Source of the DNA: Alphaproteobacteria bacterium
Lineage (GTDB): Bacteria; Pseudomonadota; Alphaproteobacteria; Rhodospirillales; Rhodospirillaceae
Assembly (NCBI GenBank): GCA_003250275.1
Contig: QKGW01000424.1
Location: forward strand, 1-7,105
Direction: 5' to 3'
DNA: 7,105 bases
Shown: positions 1-6,016 of the stretch, piece after piece
Position numbering within the stretch: the first letter of the stretch is position 1
How the letters are laid out: the number at the start of each line of letters is the position of its first letter
The notes under the pieces: generated by a model
What the model was told of the DNA's origin: nothing
What the model saw: the letters and a program-made list of their open reading frames with translations, nothing else
Database searches by the model: none
Made by a program: the position numbers and the translations under genes

Positions 1-487
1 CACCCTCGCGCTCGGCGTCGAGATGCTCGGCCTCGTCGGCATCGACGCCGCGACCGCGTCGCGCAAACTCCACCTCGCGCTCGACGAGGGCCGCGCGGCG
101 GAGGCGTTCGCGCGCATGGTCGCCGCGCTCGGCGGGCCGCTCGATTTCCTCGACCGCGCGGGCGTGTATCTCGAACCCGCGCCGGTGGTGCAGGACGTGT
201 TCGCCGCCGCGCCCGGGTTCGTCGGCGCGGTCGACGCGAAGCAGATCGGCCTCGCGCTCGTCGATCTCGGCGGCGGCCGGGTGCGCCCCGAGCAGGGGGT
301 GGATTTCGCCGTCGGCCTCACCGAGGTCGCGGGCGTCGGCGCTCCCGCCGATGTGCCGCTCTGCCGCATTCACGCCCGCGATGCCGCCGCCGCCGCCCGC
401 GCCGCCGAGCGCGTGCGCGCCGCCTACGTCATGTCCGAACAAGCCCCTGCCGCGCCGCCGGTGCTGCGCGGCCGTATCGACGCCTGA
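1..487 (+). CDS. deoA: Thymidine phosphorylase, C-terminal part (5' end outside window)
   Basis: The reading frame is open from base 2 to the stop at 485-487 and gives about 161 residues, the last third or so of a protein that is about 440 residues in E. coli. DeoA splits thymidine with phosphate into thymine and 2-deoxy-D-ribose-1-phosphate in the cytoplasm. The visible part matches the C-terminal alpha/beta domain of the family: the run GRAAEAFARMVAALGGP, then a PGFVGAVDAKQIGLALVDLGGGR segment (family pattern of a glycine-rich GGGR turn), then VGLTEVAGVG and a final IHARD strand. The active-site residues of this enzyme lie in the N-terminal half, outside the window, so activity cannot be judged. 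It lies 14 bases upstream of deoB on the same strand, as expected for a deo operon. A related pyrimidine-nucleoside phosphorylase is the only serious alternative; similarity to E. coli DeoA as I remember it makes DeoA more likely. Confidence 0.93.
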   Translation, partial: TLALGVEMLGLVGIDAATASRKLHLALDEGRAAEAFARMVAALGGPLDFLDRAGVYLEPAPVVQDVFAAAPGFVGAVDAKQIGLALVDLGGGRVRPEQGVDFAVGLTEVAGVGAPADVPLCRIHARDAAAAARAAERVRAAYVMSEQAPAAPPVLRGRIDA

Positions 488-489
488 CC

Positions 490-498
490 GGAGGAAAG
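490..498 (+). promoter_or_regulatory. Ribosome binding site of deoB
   Basis: GGAGGAAAG lies just after the deoA stop and 3 bases before the ATG at 502; the GGAGG core is 7 bases from the start. It is a near-perfect Shine-Dalgarno match and fixes the deoB start. Its place in the 14-base deoA-deoB gap fits translation of both genes from one mRNA. Confidence 0.8.
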
Positions 499-501
499 AT
501 C

Positions 502-1701
502 ATGCCCCGCGCCTTCGTCCTGGTCCTCGACAGCTTCGGTATCGGCTCCGCGCCCGACGCCGCGGACTTCGGCGATACCGGCGCCAACACCCTCGGCCAC
601 ATCGCCGAGGCGTGCCGCGAGCGCCCTGCCGGGCCGCTCAAGCTGCCCCATCTCGCTGGGCTCGGTCTCGGCGCCGCGGCGGTGCGTGCGAGCGGCGCCG
701 CGCCCGAAGGGATGTCCGTCGCCGGGCCGTTCACCGGCGCGCACGGCGCGGCCCAGGAAATCAGCCACGGCAAGGATACGCCCTCCGGCCATTGGGAGAT
801 GATGGGGGTGCCGGTGCGCTTCGACTGGGGGTACTTCCCCGATACGCCGAAGTGCTTCCCCGCGCCGCTGATCGAGGCGCTGATCGCGCGCTGCAAGCTG
901 CCCGGCGTGCTCGGCGAATGCCACGCCTCGGGCACCGAGATCATCGCCGATCTCGGCGACGAGCACGTCGCCACCGGCAAGCCGATCGTCTACACCTCGG
1001 CGGATTCGGTGTTCCAGATCGCCGCACACGAAGAGACGTTCGGGCTCGACCGGCTTTACGAAATCTGCGAAGTCGCGCGCAAACTCGTCGACGGCTACAA
1101 CATCGGTCGGGTGATCGCGCGCCCCTTCACCGGCGAGAGCGGCGGCTACGTCCGCACGCCGCACCGAAAGGACTACGCGACCCCGCCGCCCGCGCCGACG
1201 CTGCTCGACCGGCTCAAGGACGCGGGCCGCGAGGTGATTGCGATCGGCAAGATCGGCGACATCTTCGCGCATCGCGGCACCACCCAGGAGATCAAGGCGG
1301 CGGGCGACATGGCGCTGTTCGACGCGACCCTGAAGGCGGTTGAGAGCGCGCCGTCCGGTAGCCTGGTGTTCGCGAACTACGTCGATTTCGACACCCTCTA
1401 CGGCCACCGCCGCGATCCGTTCGGCTACGCCGCCGCGCTCGAGGCGTGGGATGCGCGCCTGCCGGAGCTCGCGGCGCTGCTGCGCCCGATGGACGTGGTG
1501 ATCGTGACCGCCGACCACGGCTGCGATCCGACCTGGACCGGCACCGACCACACCCGCGAATGGGTGCCGGTACTCGCCTTCGGCCCCGGCGTCGCGCCGC
1601 GCGACCTCGGCGCGCGCGAAACCTTTGCCGACATCGCGCAGACGGTGGCGCGCCACCTCGGGATTTCGCCGCTGACGGAAGGGCGCGCGTTCCTGCCGTG
1701 A
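502..1701 (+). CDS. deoB: Phosphopentomutase
   Basis: DeoB interconverts (deoxy)ribose-1-phosphate and (deoxy)ribose-5-phosphate, a cytoplasmic step that follows DeoA and other nucleoside phosphorylases. The 399-residue length is close to the 407 of E. coli DeoB. The alkaline-phosphatase-superfamily metal ligands are all visible: D10 in VLDSFGIG, D297 and H302 in VDFDTLYGH, D338 and H339 in TADHG, and H350 in TDHTREWVP. The spacings equal those known for Bacillus cereus phosphopentomutase (D286/H291, D327/H328, H339). T93 in GKDTPSGHWE aligns with the threonine that is phosphorylated in the active enzyme. The ATG is supported by a strong ribosome binding site and by alignment of D10. The gene follows deoA by 14 bases, so the two are probably one transcript; no deoC is seen downstream. 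The last four or so codons lie within the first copy of a 182-base tandem repeat, which ends the protein with FLP-stop. Confidence 0.97.
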   Translation: MPRAFVLVLDSFGIGSAPDAADFGDTGANTLGHIAEACRERPAGPLKLPHLAGLGLGAAAVRASGAAPEGMSVAGPFTGAHGAAQEISHGKDTPSGHWEMMGVPVRFDWGYFPDTPKCFPAPLIEALIARCKLPGVLGECHASGTEIIADLGDEHVATGKPIVYTSADSVFQIAAHEETFGLDRLYEICEVARKLVDGYNIGRVIARPFTGESGGYVRTPHRKDYATPPPAPTLLDRLKDAGREVIAIGKIGDIFAHRGTTQEIKAAGDMALFDATLKAVESAPSGSLVFANYVDFDTLYGHRRDPFGYAAALEAWDARLPELAALLRPMDVVIVTADHGCDPTWTGTDHTREWVPVLAFGPGVAPRDLGARETFADIAQTVARHLGISPLTEGRAFLP

Positions 1702-1753
1702 AGTGTCCTTCGTCCCTGGCCGGAGGCATATCCGCGCGTCGTCACCACCCATT

Positions 1754-1844
1754 CGTCATGCCCGGACTTGATCCGGGCACCCACGAAACCTTCCCCGGGG
1801 TCGGGCAAAAGGCGTGGATGGCCGGGACGAGCCCGGCCATGACG
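1754..1844. repeat. Nested palindromic intergenic element, copy 1
   Basis: This is a 91-base imperfect inverted repeat. Its ends are CGTCATG and CATGACG, each about 32 bases of complementary arm. Each arm is a hairpin in itself: GCCCGGA-CTTGA-TCCGGGC at 1760-1778 and GGCCGGG-ACGAG-CCCGGCC at 1820-1838, both 7-bp stems with 5-base loops. The element could fold as one long cruciform or as two small hairpins. It resembles the REP-like or RIME-like palindromic elements found between genes in alphaproteobacteria; the exact family name is not certain from sequence alone. No T-run follows either hairpin, so it is not a standard intrinsic terminator, but it lies between converging genes where it could block read-through or protect mRNA 3' ends. 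Confidence 0.85.
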
Positions 1845-1935
1845 GGGAAGGGGGAGGCTGTGGTGCCCGGTTTCTTGCCGTGAGGCGCCCCCTGGCCCTG
1901 GCCAGAGGCATATCCACGCGTCGTCACTACCCACC

Positions 1936-2026
1936 CGTCATGCCCGGACTTGATCCGGGCATCCACGAAGCCTTCCCCGGGGCCGGGCAAAAGGCGTGGA
2001 TGGCCGGGACGAGCCCGGTCATGACG
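1936..2026. repeat. Nested palindromic intergenic element, copy 2
   Basis: Second copy of the 91-base palindromic element, identical to the first at about 87 of 91 positions (differences at 1962, 1970, 1983 and 2019). The hairpins are at 1942-1960 (perfect 7-bp stem) and 2002-2020 (7-bp stem with one G-T pair in place of G-C). The 1962 change from C to T makes the GGGCATCCACG arm the closer match to the partner arm GTGGATGGC, so copy 2 may be nearer the ancestral form there. It ends 34 bases before the stop codon of the convergent small gene at 2061. Confidence 0.85.
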
Positions 2027-2060
2027 GGGAAGGGGGGTGGCGCGGTTGTCGCGGCGGCGG

Positions 2061-2342
2061 TCAGGCGCGCGGTTCTTCGGGCGTCGGTTCGGGAACGTCG
2101 TCGGTGAGCGCCCAGGAGTCGAGCGCGGCGTTGGCCTTGCGCTGATGCGCGCGATTGACCTGGATCTTGAGGTTGAGGGCGTGGATCTCGTCGGCGTCGT
2201 GGGGCTCGGCGAGCTTGGCGAGGAGCTTCTTCTCCTTCGCGACGAGCTTGTCGAGAAGCTCCTGGATCTCGCGTTCGCGGCGCGACCGTTTGCCGCTCTT
2301 GAGCGCCTCTTCGAGGAGGTCGAGGATCTTGCTGGTTTTCAT
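2061..2342 (-). CDS. Small charged helical protein of unknown function
   Basis: This 93-residue protein is not one I can assign to a named family. It has no signal peptide, membrane segment or cysteine. Residues 1-53 or so are rich in K, R, E and L with heptad-like leucine spacing (SKILDLLEEALKSG, then IQELLDKLVAKEKKLLAKLAE), which suggests an amphipathic helix or short coiled coil. A second helical stretch follows (DEIHALNLKIQVNRAHQRKANAAL in outline), and the tail is acidic and proline-rich (DDVPEPTPEEP). This gives a basic body with an acidic tail. The ATG is preceded by GGGAG (complement of 2350-2354) at a 7-base distance, a good start signal. It lies 67 bases after the GGDEF-EAL gene on the same strand and may be its last co-transcribed gene. 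Reality as a gene is supported by the ribosome binding site and coherent helical pattern; function is open. Confidence 0.75.
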   Translation of the reverse strand: MKTSKILDLLEEALKSGKRSRREREIQELLDKLVAKEKKLLAKLAEPHDADEIHALNLKIQVNRAHQRKANAALDSWALTDDVPEPTPEEPRA

Positions 2343-2409
2343 CGCAACGCTCCCGGCCCGTGTGTCGTCCTCAAGATAGCGCGTTCCGCCGCCCGCCGGT
2401 ACTCCGTCG

Positions 2410-4461
2410 TCAGGTTCGGGTGGCGAAGCGCAGGAACGCCTCGGCGGGCAGCGGCTTCGAGATGAAGTAGCCCTGCGCCGCGTCGCAGCCCGAATCCTGC
2501 AGGAAGGTGAGCTGCTGCGCCGTTTCGATGCCCTCGCCGACGACCTGGAGACCGAGGCTGTGGCCCATCGTGACGATCGCGCGCACCAGCGAATCCGCCG
2601 CCTCGTCGCCGACCGGGATCATGAACGAGCGGTCGATCTTCACCGTGTCGACGGGGAATTCGCGCAGGTAGGAGAGCGACGAATACCCGGTGCCGAAGTC
2701 GTCCACCGCGAGGCGCACGCCCATCGCCCGGAGCGCGTTCAGGGTGTCCACCACCGAGGCGGAGCGCAGTGCGAACAGGCTTTCGGTGAGTTCGATTTCG
2801 AGGCTGTGGGGCGCGATGCCGGTGGCTCCGAGCACCTGCTCGACGACGCCGGCGAAGCCCGGCACCGACATCTGCCGGGAGGAGACGTTGACGCCGATGC
2901 GGGTGCCCGGCGGCAATTGGTGCTGCCACAGCGCGAGCTGGCGGCACGCGGTTTCGAGCACGTAGCGGCCGATCTGCTCGATCAGGCCGGAATCCTCGGC
3001 GAGCGGGATGAAATCGAGCGGCGAGACCATGCCGAGCTCGGGGCTGCGCCAGCGCGCGAGCGCTTCCGCGCCGATCAGCTTGCCGCTGCGGGTGTCCACC
3101 TGCGGCTGGTAGACGACGAAGATCTCGTCGCGGTCGAGCGCGCCCGAAAGCAGCGATTCGAGGCGCAGGCGGTGCATCGCGAGGGCGTTGAGCCCGGCGT
3201 GGAAGGTGCGGCAGCAGTTCCGCCCGGCGTCCTTGGCGCGATACATCGCGGCGTCGGCGTTGCGCAGGAGGATGTTCGCCTCGCGCCCGTCGTTGGGGAA
3301 GATCGTCAGCCCCACCGAGGCGGTGGTGGTGATCGAGTGCCCGAGGATGAGGAACGGCTCCTGGAAGGCTTCGAGGATCTTGTCGGCGACGCCGAGGGCG
3401 TGGGCGGGGTCGTGCAGGTCGGGCAGGACGATGACGAATTCGTCGCCGCCGAGGCGGCCGACGGTGTCGGAGGCGCGGATGCAGCCGACCAGCCGCCGCG
3501 CGGCGACGCGCAGGAGGTCGTCGCCGTAGGTGTGGCCGAGGGTGTCGTTGACCTTCTTGAAGTTGTCGAGGTCGATGAACGCGACGCCGACGTGCTCGCG
3601 GTTGCGGTCGGCGCGCGCGAGCGCCTGGGTCAGGCGGTCGATCGACAGAAGGCGGTTGGGGAGCTTGGTGAGGTCGTCGTAGTGCGCTTGGTAGAGGAGC
3701 CGCTTCTCGTACTCCTTGCGCATCGTCACGTCTTCCTTGACCGCGACGAAGCGCACGATCGCGCCGGTTTCGTCGCGGATCGGCGAGATCGAGATGTGCT
3801 CCCAGAAGAGGTCGCCGTTCTTGCGGCGGTTCAGGAGTTCGCCGCGCCACTCGCGCCCGGCGACGATCGTTTCCCACAGCTCGCGGTACTGCTGCGGCGA
3901 GGTGAAGCCGGATTTGACGATCGACGGCGTCATCCCGATCGCTTCGTCGTAGCCGTAGCCGGAAATCTGGGTGAAGCGCGGGTTGACGTATTCGATCACG
4001 CCCTTGACGTCGGTGATCACCACCGAGACCGGGCTCTGCTCGACCGCGCGCGCCATGTTGCGCAGGCGGTTGTCGTTGCGCTTGCGGATGGTGACGTCGT
4101 TGGCTTCGAGCAGCGCGACGCGCCCGGCGCCGGCGGAGAGGCCGTGGAGCGTCCACTCGATGATGCGGTCGGCGACCAGGCGGGTCGGCAGAAGGGTCTG
4201 GATCACCCGCGTCGGGAAGGTCGGCTGACCGAGGCAATCATGCACCGCCTGGGCGACGGAGACGGGGAACGCGTCGGCGGGCGGACAGTCGACGAGATCG
4301 TCGGGCTCGCGCGCGAGCAGCGCCGCGCCCATCGCGCCGACGGCAATGACGCGGCCGTCGTCGTCGAGGTCGAGTGCGAAAACGCCCTTGCCGGTGACAT
4401 CGAACAGACGCAGGTCGGGGGCCTGATTCCCGACTCGGGTCCGTTCATTCGAAAGCGACAT
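2410..4461 (-). CDS. PAS-PAS-GGDEF-EAL cyclic-di-GMP synthase/phosphodiesterase
   Basis: A 683-residue cytoplasmic signalling protein without signal peptide or clear membrane segment. Residues 20-128 look like a degenerate PAS domain ending in NDVTIRKRND; residues 135-250 are a clear PAS/PAC domain (ITDVKGVIEYVNPRF to VKEDVTMRKEYEKRL). GGDEF covers about 255-418: GGDEF at 338-342, metal-binding D297 and D340, catalytic E341, guanine-contact N305, and an intact inhibitory site R329-x-x-D332 five residues before GGDEF. EAL covers about 435-680: EAL at 466-468, N525, E557, D587/D588 in VDDFGTGYSSL, K608 in VKID, E643 in GEGIET and Q663. All these match active cyclic-di-GMP cyclases and phosphodiesterases, so both activities are possible; which dominates cannot be read from sequence. 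The PAS domains presumably sense a small ligand or redox state. It starts at an ATG with GGAG four bases upstream and follows the amino acid transporter operon by 89 bases. Confidence 0.95.
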   Translation of the reverse strand: MSLSNERTRVGNQAPDLRLFDVTGKGVFALDLDDDGRVIAVGAMGAALLAREPDDLVDCPPADAFPVSVAQAVHDCLGQPTFPTRVIQTLLPTRLVADRIIEWTLHGLSAGAGRVALLEANDVTIRKRNDNRLRNMARAVEQSPVSVVITDVKGVIEYVNPRFTQISGYGYDEAIGMTPSIVKSGFTSPQQYRELWETIVAGREWRGELLNRRKNGDLFWEHISISPIRDETGAIVRFVAVKEDVTMRKEYEKRLLYQAHYDDLTKLPNRLLSIDRLTQALARADRNREHVGVAFIDLDNFKKVNDTLGHTYGDDLLRVAARRLVGCIRASDTVGRLGGDEFVIVLPDLHDPAHALGVADKILEAFQEPFLILGHSITTTASVGLTIFPNDGREANILLRNADAAMYRAKDAGRNCCRTFHAGLNALAMHRLRLESLLSGALDRDEIFVVYQPQVDTRSGKLIGAEALARWRSPELGMVSPLDFIPLAEDSGLIEQIGRYVLETACRQLALWQHQLPPGTRIGVNVSSRQMSVPGFAGVVEQVLGATGIAPHSLEIELTESLFALRSASVVDTLNALRAMGVRLAVDDFGTGYSSLSYLREFPVDTVKIDRSFMIPVGDEAADSLVRAIVTMGHSLGLQVVGEGIETAQQLTFLQDSGCDAAQGYFISKPLPAEAFLRFATRT

Positions 4462-4502
4462 GAGACTCCGTTCTTCTCTGCCGATTTTGGCCCCCTGGCA
4501 TC

Positions 4503-4508
4503 ATCATA
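4503..4508 (-). promoter_or_regulatory. Possible -10 box for the GGDEF-EAL gene
   Basis: On the minus strand TATGAT lies about 41 bases upstream of the ATG at 4461, in the 89-base gap after hisM. It is A/T-rich against a very GC-rich background, but no good -35 hexamer is found at the usual 16-18 base spacing. The gap also shows no convincing intrinsic terminator for hisM, so read-through from the transport operon is equally possible. Confidence 0.22.
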
Positions 4509-4550
4509 CTCAAAGCGCGGGGGAACGCACGCCGAAAACCGCGAAACGGA

Positions 4551-5255
4551 TCAGGCGTTCGCGTCCGCCGGTTGCGGCGGCGGCGTGAGATGGCGGTTGA
4601 GGCGGACCTCGACGAAACGGAGAACGCGCATGAACGACCACGAAATCAACAGATAGAGCACCCCCGCAAGGCCGAAGAACTCGAGCGCGAGGTAGTTCTC
4701 GGCGATGATGCTGCGCGCCATGCCGGTGATGTCGAGGAGGGTGATGGTGCTCGCGAGCGCCGAGCCCTTGAGCATGAAGATCACCTCGTTGCCGTAGGCC
4801 GGCCACGCGATGCGGAAGGCGCGCGGCAGAACGATGCGGCGCGTCATCAGAAACGGCGACATGCCGCAGGCCCTGGCCGCCTCGATCTCGCCCTTGGGGA
4901 TCGACTGGATGCCGCCGCGCAGGATCTCTGCGGTGTAGGCGCCGGTGTTGAGCGCGAAGGCGATCACCGCGCACCAGTAGGGCTGGCGCAGCACCGGCCA
5001 GAGGAAGCTCTCGCGGATCCACTCGAACTGCGAGAGGCCGTAGTAGAGCAGGAACATCTGCACCAGCAGCGGCGAGCCGCGAAAGACGAAGATGTAGGCG
5101 TAGGGCAGGGCGCGCACGGCGAGGAGGCGCGAGGTGCGGGCGAGCGCCATCGGCACCGCGATGACGATGCCGACGGCGAGCGCGAGCAGGGTCAGCTCGA
5201 TCGTGGTGACCGCGCCGATCAGCATCTCGGGGAGGCGTGCGATGATGTCTTCCAT
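4551..5255 (-). CDS. hisM: Polar amino acid ABC transporter permease, HisM type
   Basis: One of the two inner-membrane subunits of a histidine/lysine/arginine/ornithine-type importer. The 234 residues compare with 238 for E. coli HisM. Five hydrophobic segments are visible at about 11-38, 51-73, 93-113, 152-175 and 190-210. The cytoplasmic EAA loop that docks on the ATPase is at 125-144 (E125-A-A, G131, then IVLP at 141-144). The run IFVFRGSPLLVQ and the ALNTGAYTAEILRG and PAYGNEVIFMLKGSAL stretches closely follow HisM as known in enterobacteria. The gene begins 4 bases after the stop of hisQ, with no strong ribosome binding site, which suggests translational coupling. It is the last gene of the transport operon. 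The substrate cannot be fixed from the permease alone, so the symbol denotes family rather than proven specificity. Confidence 0.9.
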   Translation of the reverse strand: MEDIIARLPEMLIGAVTTIELTLLALAVGIVIAVPMALARTSRLLAVRALPYAYIFVFRGSPLLVQMFLLYYGLSQFEWIRESFLWPVLRQPYWCAVIAFALNTGAYTAEILRGGIQSIPKGEIEAARACGMSPFLMTRRIVLPRAFRIAWPAYGNEVIFMLKGSALASTITLLDITGMARSIIAENYLALEFFGLAGVLYLLISWSFMRVLRFVEVRLNRHLTPPPQPADANA

Positions 5256-5259
5256 GGCG

Positions 5260-5958
5260 TCAGACCGTCGTCAGCGGGCGGTAGCCCAGGTTGGCGCGGC
5301 GCTCCATGATGTGCAGCGCGAGAGTGCAGATCACCGTCATGCCGAGGTACATCACCGTGGCGACGGCGTAGAAGGTGAACGGCTCCTTGGTGAAGCTGAC
5401 CGCGATCGAGGTCTTGCGCATCAGCTCCTCCATGCCCGCGACCGAGACCAGCGAGGTGTCCTTGAGGAGCACGAGGAAGAGGTTGCCGAGCCCCGGCAGC
5501 GCGATGCGCCAGACCTGGGGCAGGAGGATGCGGCGGAACGCGTGCGCGGGCGACATGCCGAGGGCGCGGGCGGCCTCGATCTGTCCCTGCGGCACCGCGA
5601 GGAACGCGCCGCGGAACACCTCGGAGGCGTAGGCGCCGAAGGTCAGACCGAGCGCGATCACGCCCGCGACGAAGGGCGAAAGCTCGACGTATTCGTCGTA
5701 GCCCAGGCTTTCGGCGATGCCGGTGAGGACGCGCGCCGAGCCGAAGTAGACGAGCAGCACCACGAGAAGCTCGGGGATGCCGCGGATGATCGTGGTGTAG
5801 GTTTTCGCCACCGCGACGAGGGGCGCGATGCCGGAGAGGCGCATCGCGGCGCAGCCGAGGCCGAGGATCAGCCCGAGCACGCAGGCGCCAAGGGCGATCT
5901 CGACGGTCATCGTCGCGCCCATGAGGAGCTGGAGGCCGAAACCTTGCAGATCGATCAT
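5260..5958 (-). CDS. hisQ: Polar amino acid ABC transporter permease, HisQ type
   Basis: The partner permease to HisM; the two form the membrane channel. The 232 residues compare with 228 for E. coli HisQ. Hydrophobic segments lie at about 9-39, 61-78, 96-115, 154-175 and 196-218. The EAA loop is at 128-147 (E128-A-A, G134, then ILLP at 144-147). The motifs TTIIRGIPELLVVLL, FGAYASEVFRGAFLAVPQGQ and ALPGLGN match HisQ and related opine/arginine permeases. The start at 5958 gives a short cytoplasmic lead before the first membrane helix; upstream signal is weak (GGAA eight bases before the ATG). It follows the binding-protein gene after a 58-base gap that holds a strong stem-loop, and its stop is 4 bases from the hisM start. 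Symbol given by family and gene order. Confidence 0.9.
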   Translation of the reverse strand: MIDLQGFGLQLLMGATMTVEIALGACVLGLILGLGCAAMRLSGIAPLVAVAKTYTTIIRGIPELLVVLLVYFGSARVLTGIAESLGYDEYVELSPFVAGVIALGLTFGAYASEVFRGAFLAVPQGQIEAARALGMSPAHAFRRILLPQVWRIALPGLGNLFLVLLKDTSLVSVAGMEELMRKTSIAVSFTKEPFTFYAVATVMYLGMTVICTLALHIMERRANLGYRPLTTV

Positions 5959-5981
5959 ACCGGTATTCCATCAGGGACCGC

Positions 5982-6000
5982 CGCCCCGGAAACCGGGGCG
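5982..6000 (-). promoter_or_regulatory. Perfect intercistronic stem-loop between the binding-protein gene and hisQ
   Basis: CGCCCCGG-AAA-CCGGGGCG forms an 8-bp, nearly all G-C stem with a 3-base loop, 16 bases after the binding-protein stop and 23 bases before the hisQ start. On the transcript no U-run follows, so it is not a standard intrinsic terminator. In Salmonella a palindromic REP sits between hisJ and hisQ, and stem-loops at this position in importer operons are known to protect the 3' end of the binding-protein mRNA, giving more binding protein than permease. I infer a similar role here. Confidence 0.6.
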
Positions 6001-6016
6001 ACGGCAAGGGTCGGGA

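Larger units (their letters stand above)
1689..2052. repeat. Two tandem copies of a 182-base unit spanning the deoB 3' end and the convergent intergenic region
   Basis: Bases 1689-1870 and 1871-2052 align without a gap at a constant offset of 182. My hand count gives about 157 identical positions of 182; about 19 of the 25 differences are transitions. The match is best from about 1721 to 1854 and weaker at both ends. The unit starts within the last codons of deoB: TTCCTGCCGTGA (1690-1701) is echoed as TTCTTGCCGTGA at 1872-1883. It then runs through GAGGCATATCC and CGCGTCGTCAC, the palindromic core, and GACGGGGAAGGGG. This region fills most of the 359 bases between deoB and the convergent small gene; I see no other feature there. 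The constant spacing and the inclusion of coding sequence point to a tandem duplication rather than two independent insertions. Confidence 0.9.

Noticed and set aside
351..1343. 330-codon plus-strand frame overlapping deoA and deoB
   Set aside because: Out-of-frame shadow of two well-supported genes, with an arginine/proline-rich translation.
424..1752. 442-codon minus-strand frame opposite deoB
   Set aside because: deoB on the plus strand has all metal ligands and a strong ribosome binding site; the antisense product is arginine- and alanine-rich without a family signature.
1425..1990. Short frames on both strands of the repeat block, with strings such as MAGLVPAIHAF and GSSPGMT
   Set aside because: These strings are translations of the palindromic repeat itself. 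They appear in many spurious hypothetical proteins of alphaproteobacteria, and the two repeat copies give near-duplicate peptides in frames set only by the 182-base period.
1754..2026. Intrinsic terminator for deoB
   Set aside because: The hairpins are strong but no T-run follows any of them on either strand, so a standard Rho-independent terminator is not supported.
2373..2378. Possible -10 box (TATCTT on the minus strand) for the small helical protein
   Set aside because: No acceptable -35 sequence at normal spacing, and the GGDEF-EAL gene upstream on the same strand could supply the transcript.
2037..2465. 142-codon plus-strand frame opposite the small helical protein
   Set aside because: The minus-strand frame has a better ribosome binding site, an ordered helical pattern and the same direction as its neighbours. 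The plus-strand frame has no start signal and runs into the GGDEF-EAL 3' end.
2339..4237. 632-codon minus-strand frame overlapping the GGDEF-EAL gene
   Set aside because: It is a +1/-1 shadow of that gene, composed almost wholly of R, P, A and G, with no recognisable motif.
2560..4656. 698-codon open frame on the plus strand
   Set aside because: It lies opposite the GGDEF-EAL gene and runs on into the hisM end. Its translation is low-complexity (rich in D, E, R, V, G, A) with no domain, as expected for an antisense frame in GC-rich DNA, while the minus-strand frame has complete catalytic motifs.
5219..6007. 262-codon minus-strand frame spanning hisQ
   Set aside because: Shadow frame of hisQ: the hisQ frame has the membrane helices and the EAA loop, whereas this one is arginine-rich and would not insert in a membrane.
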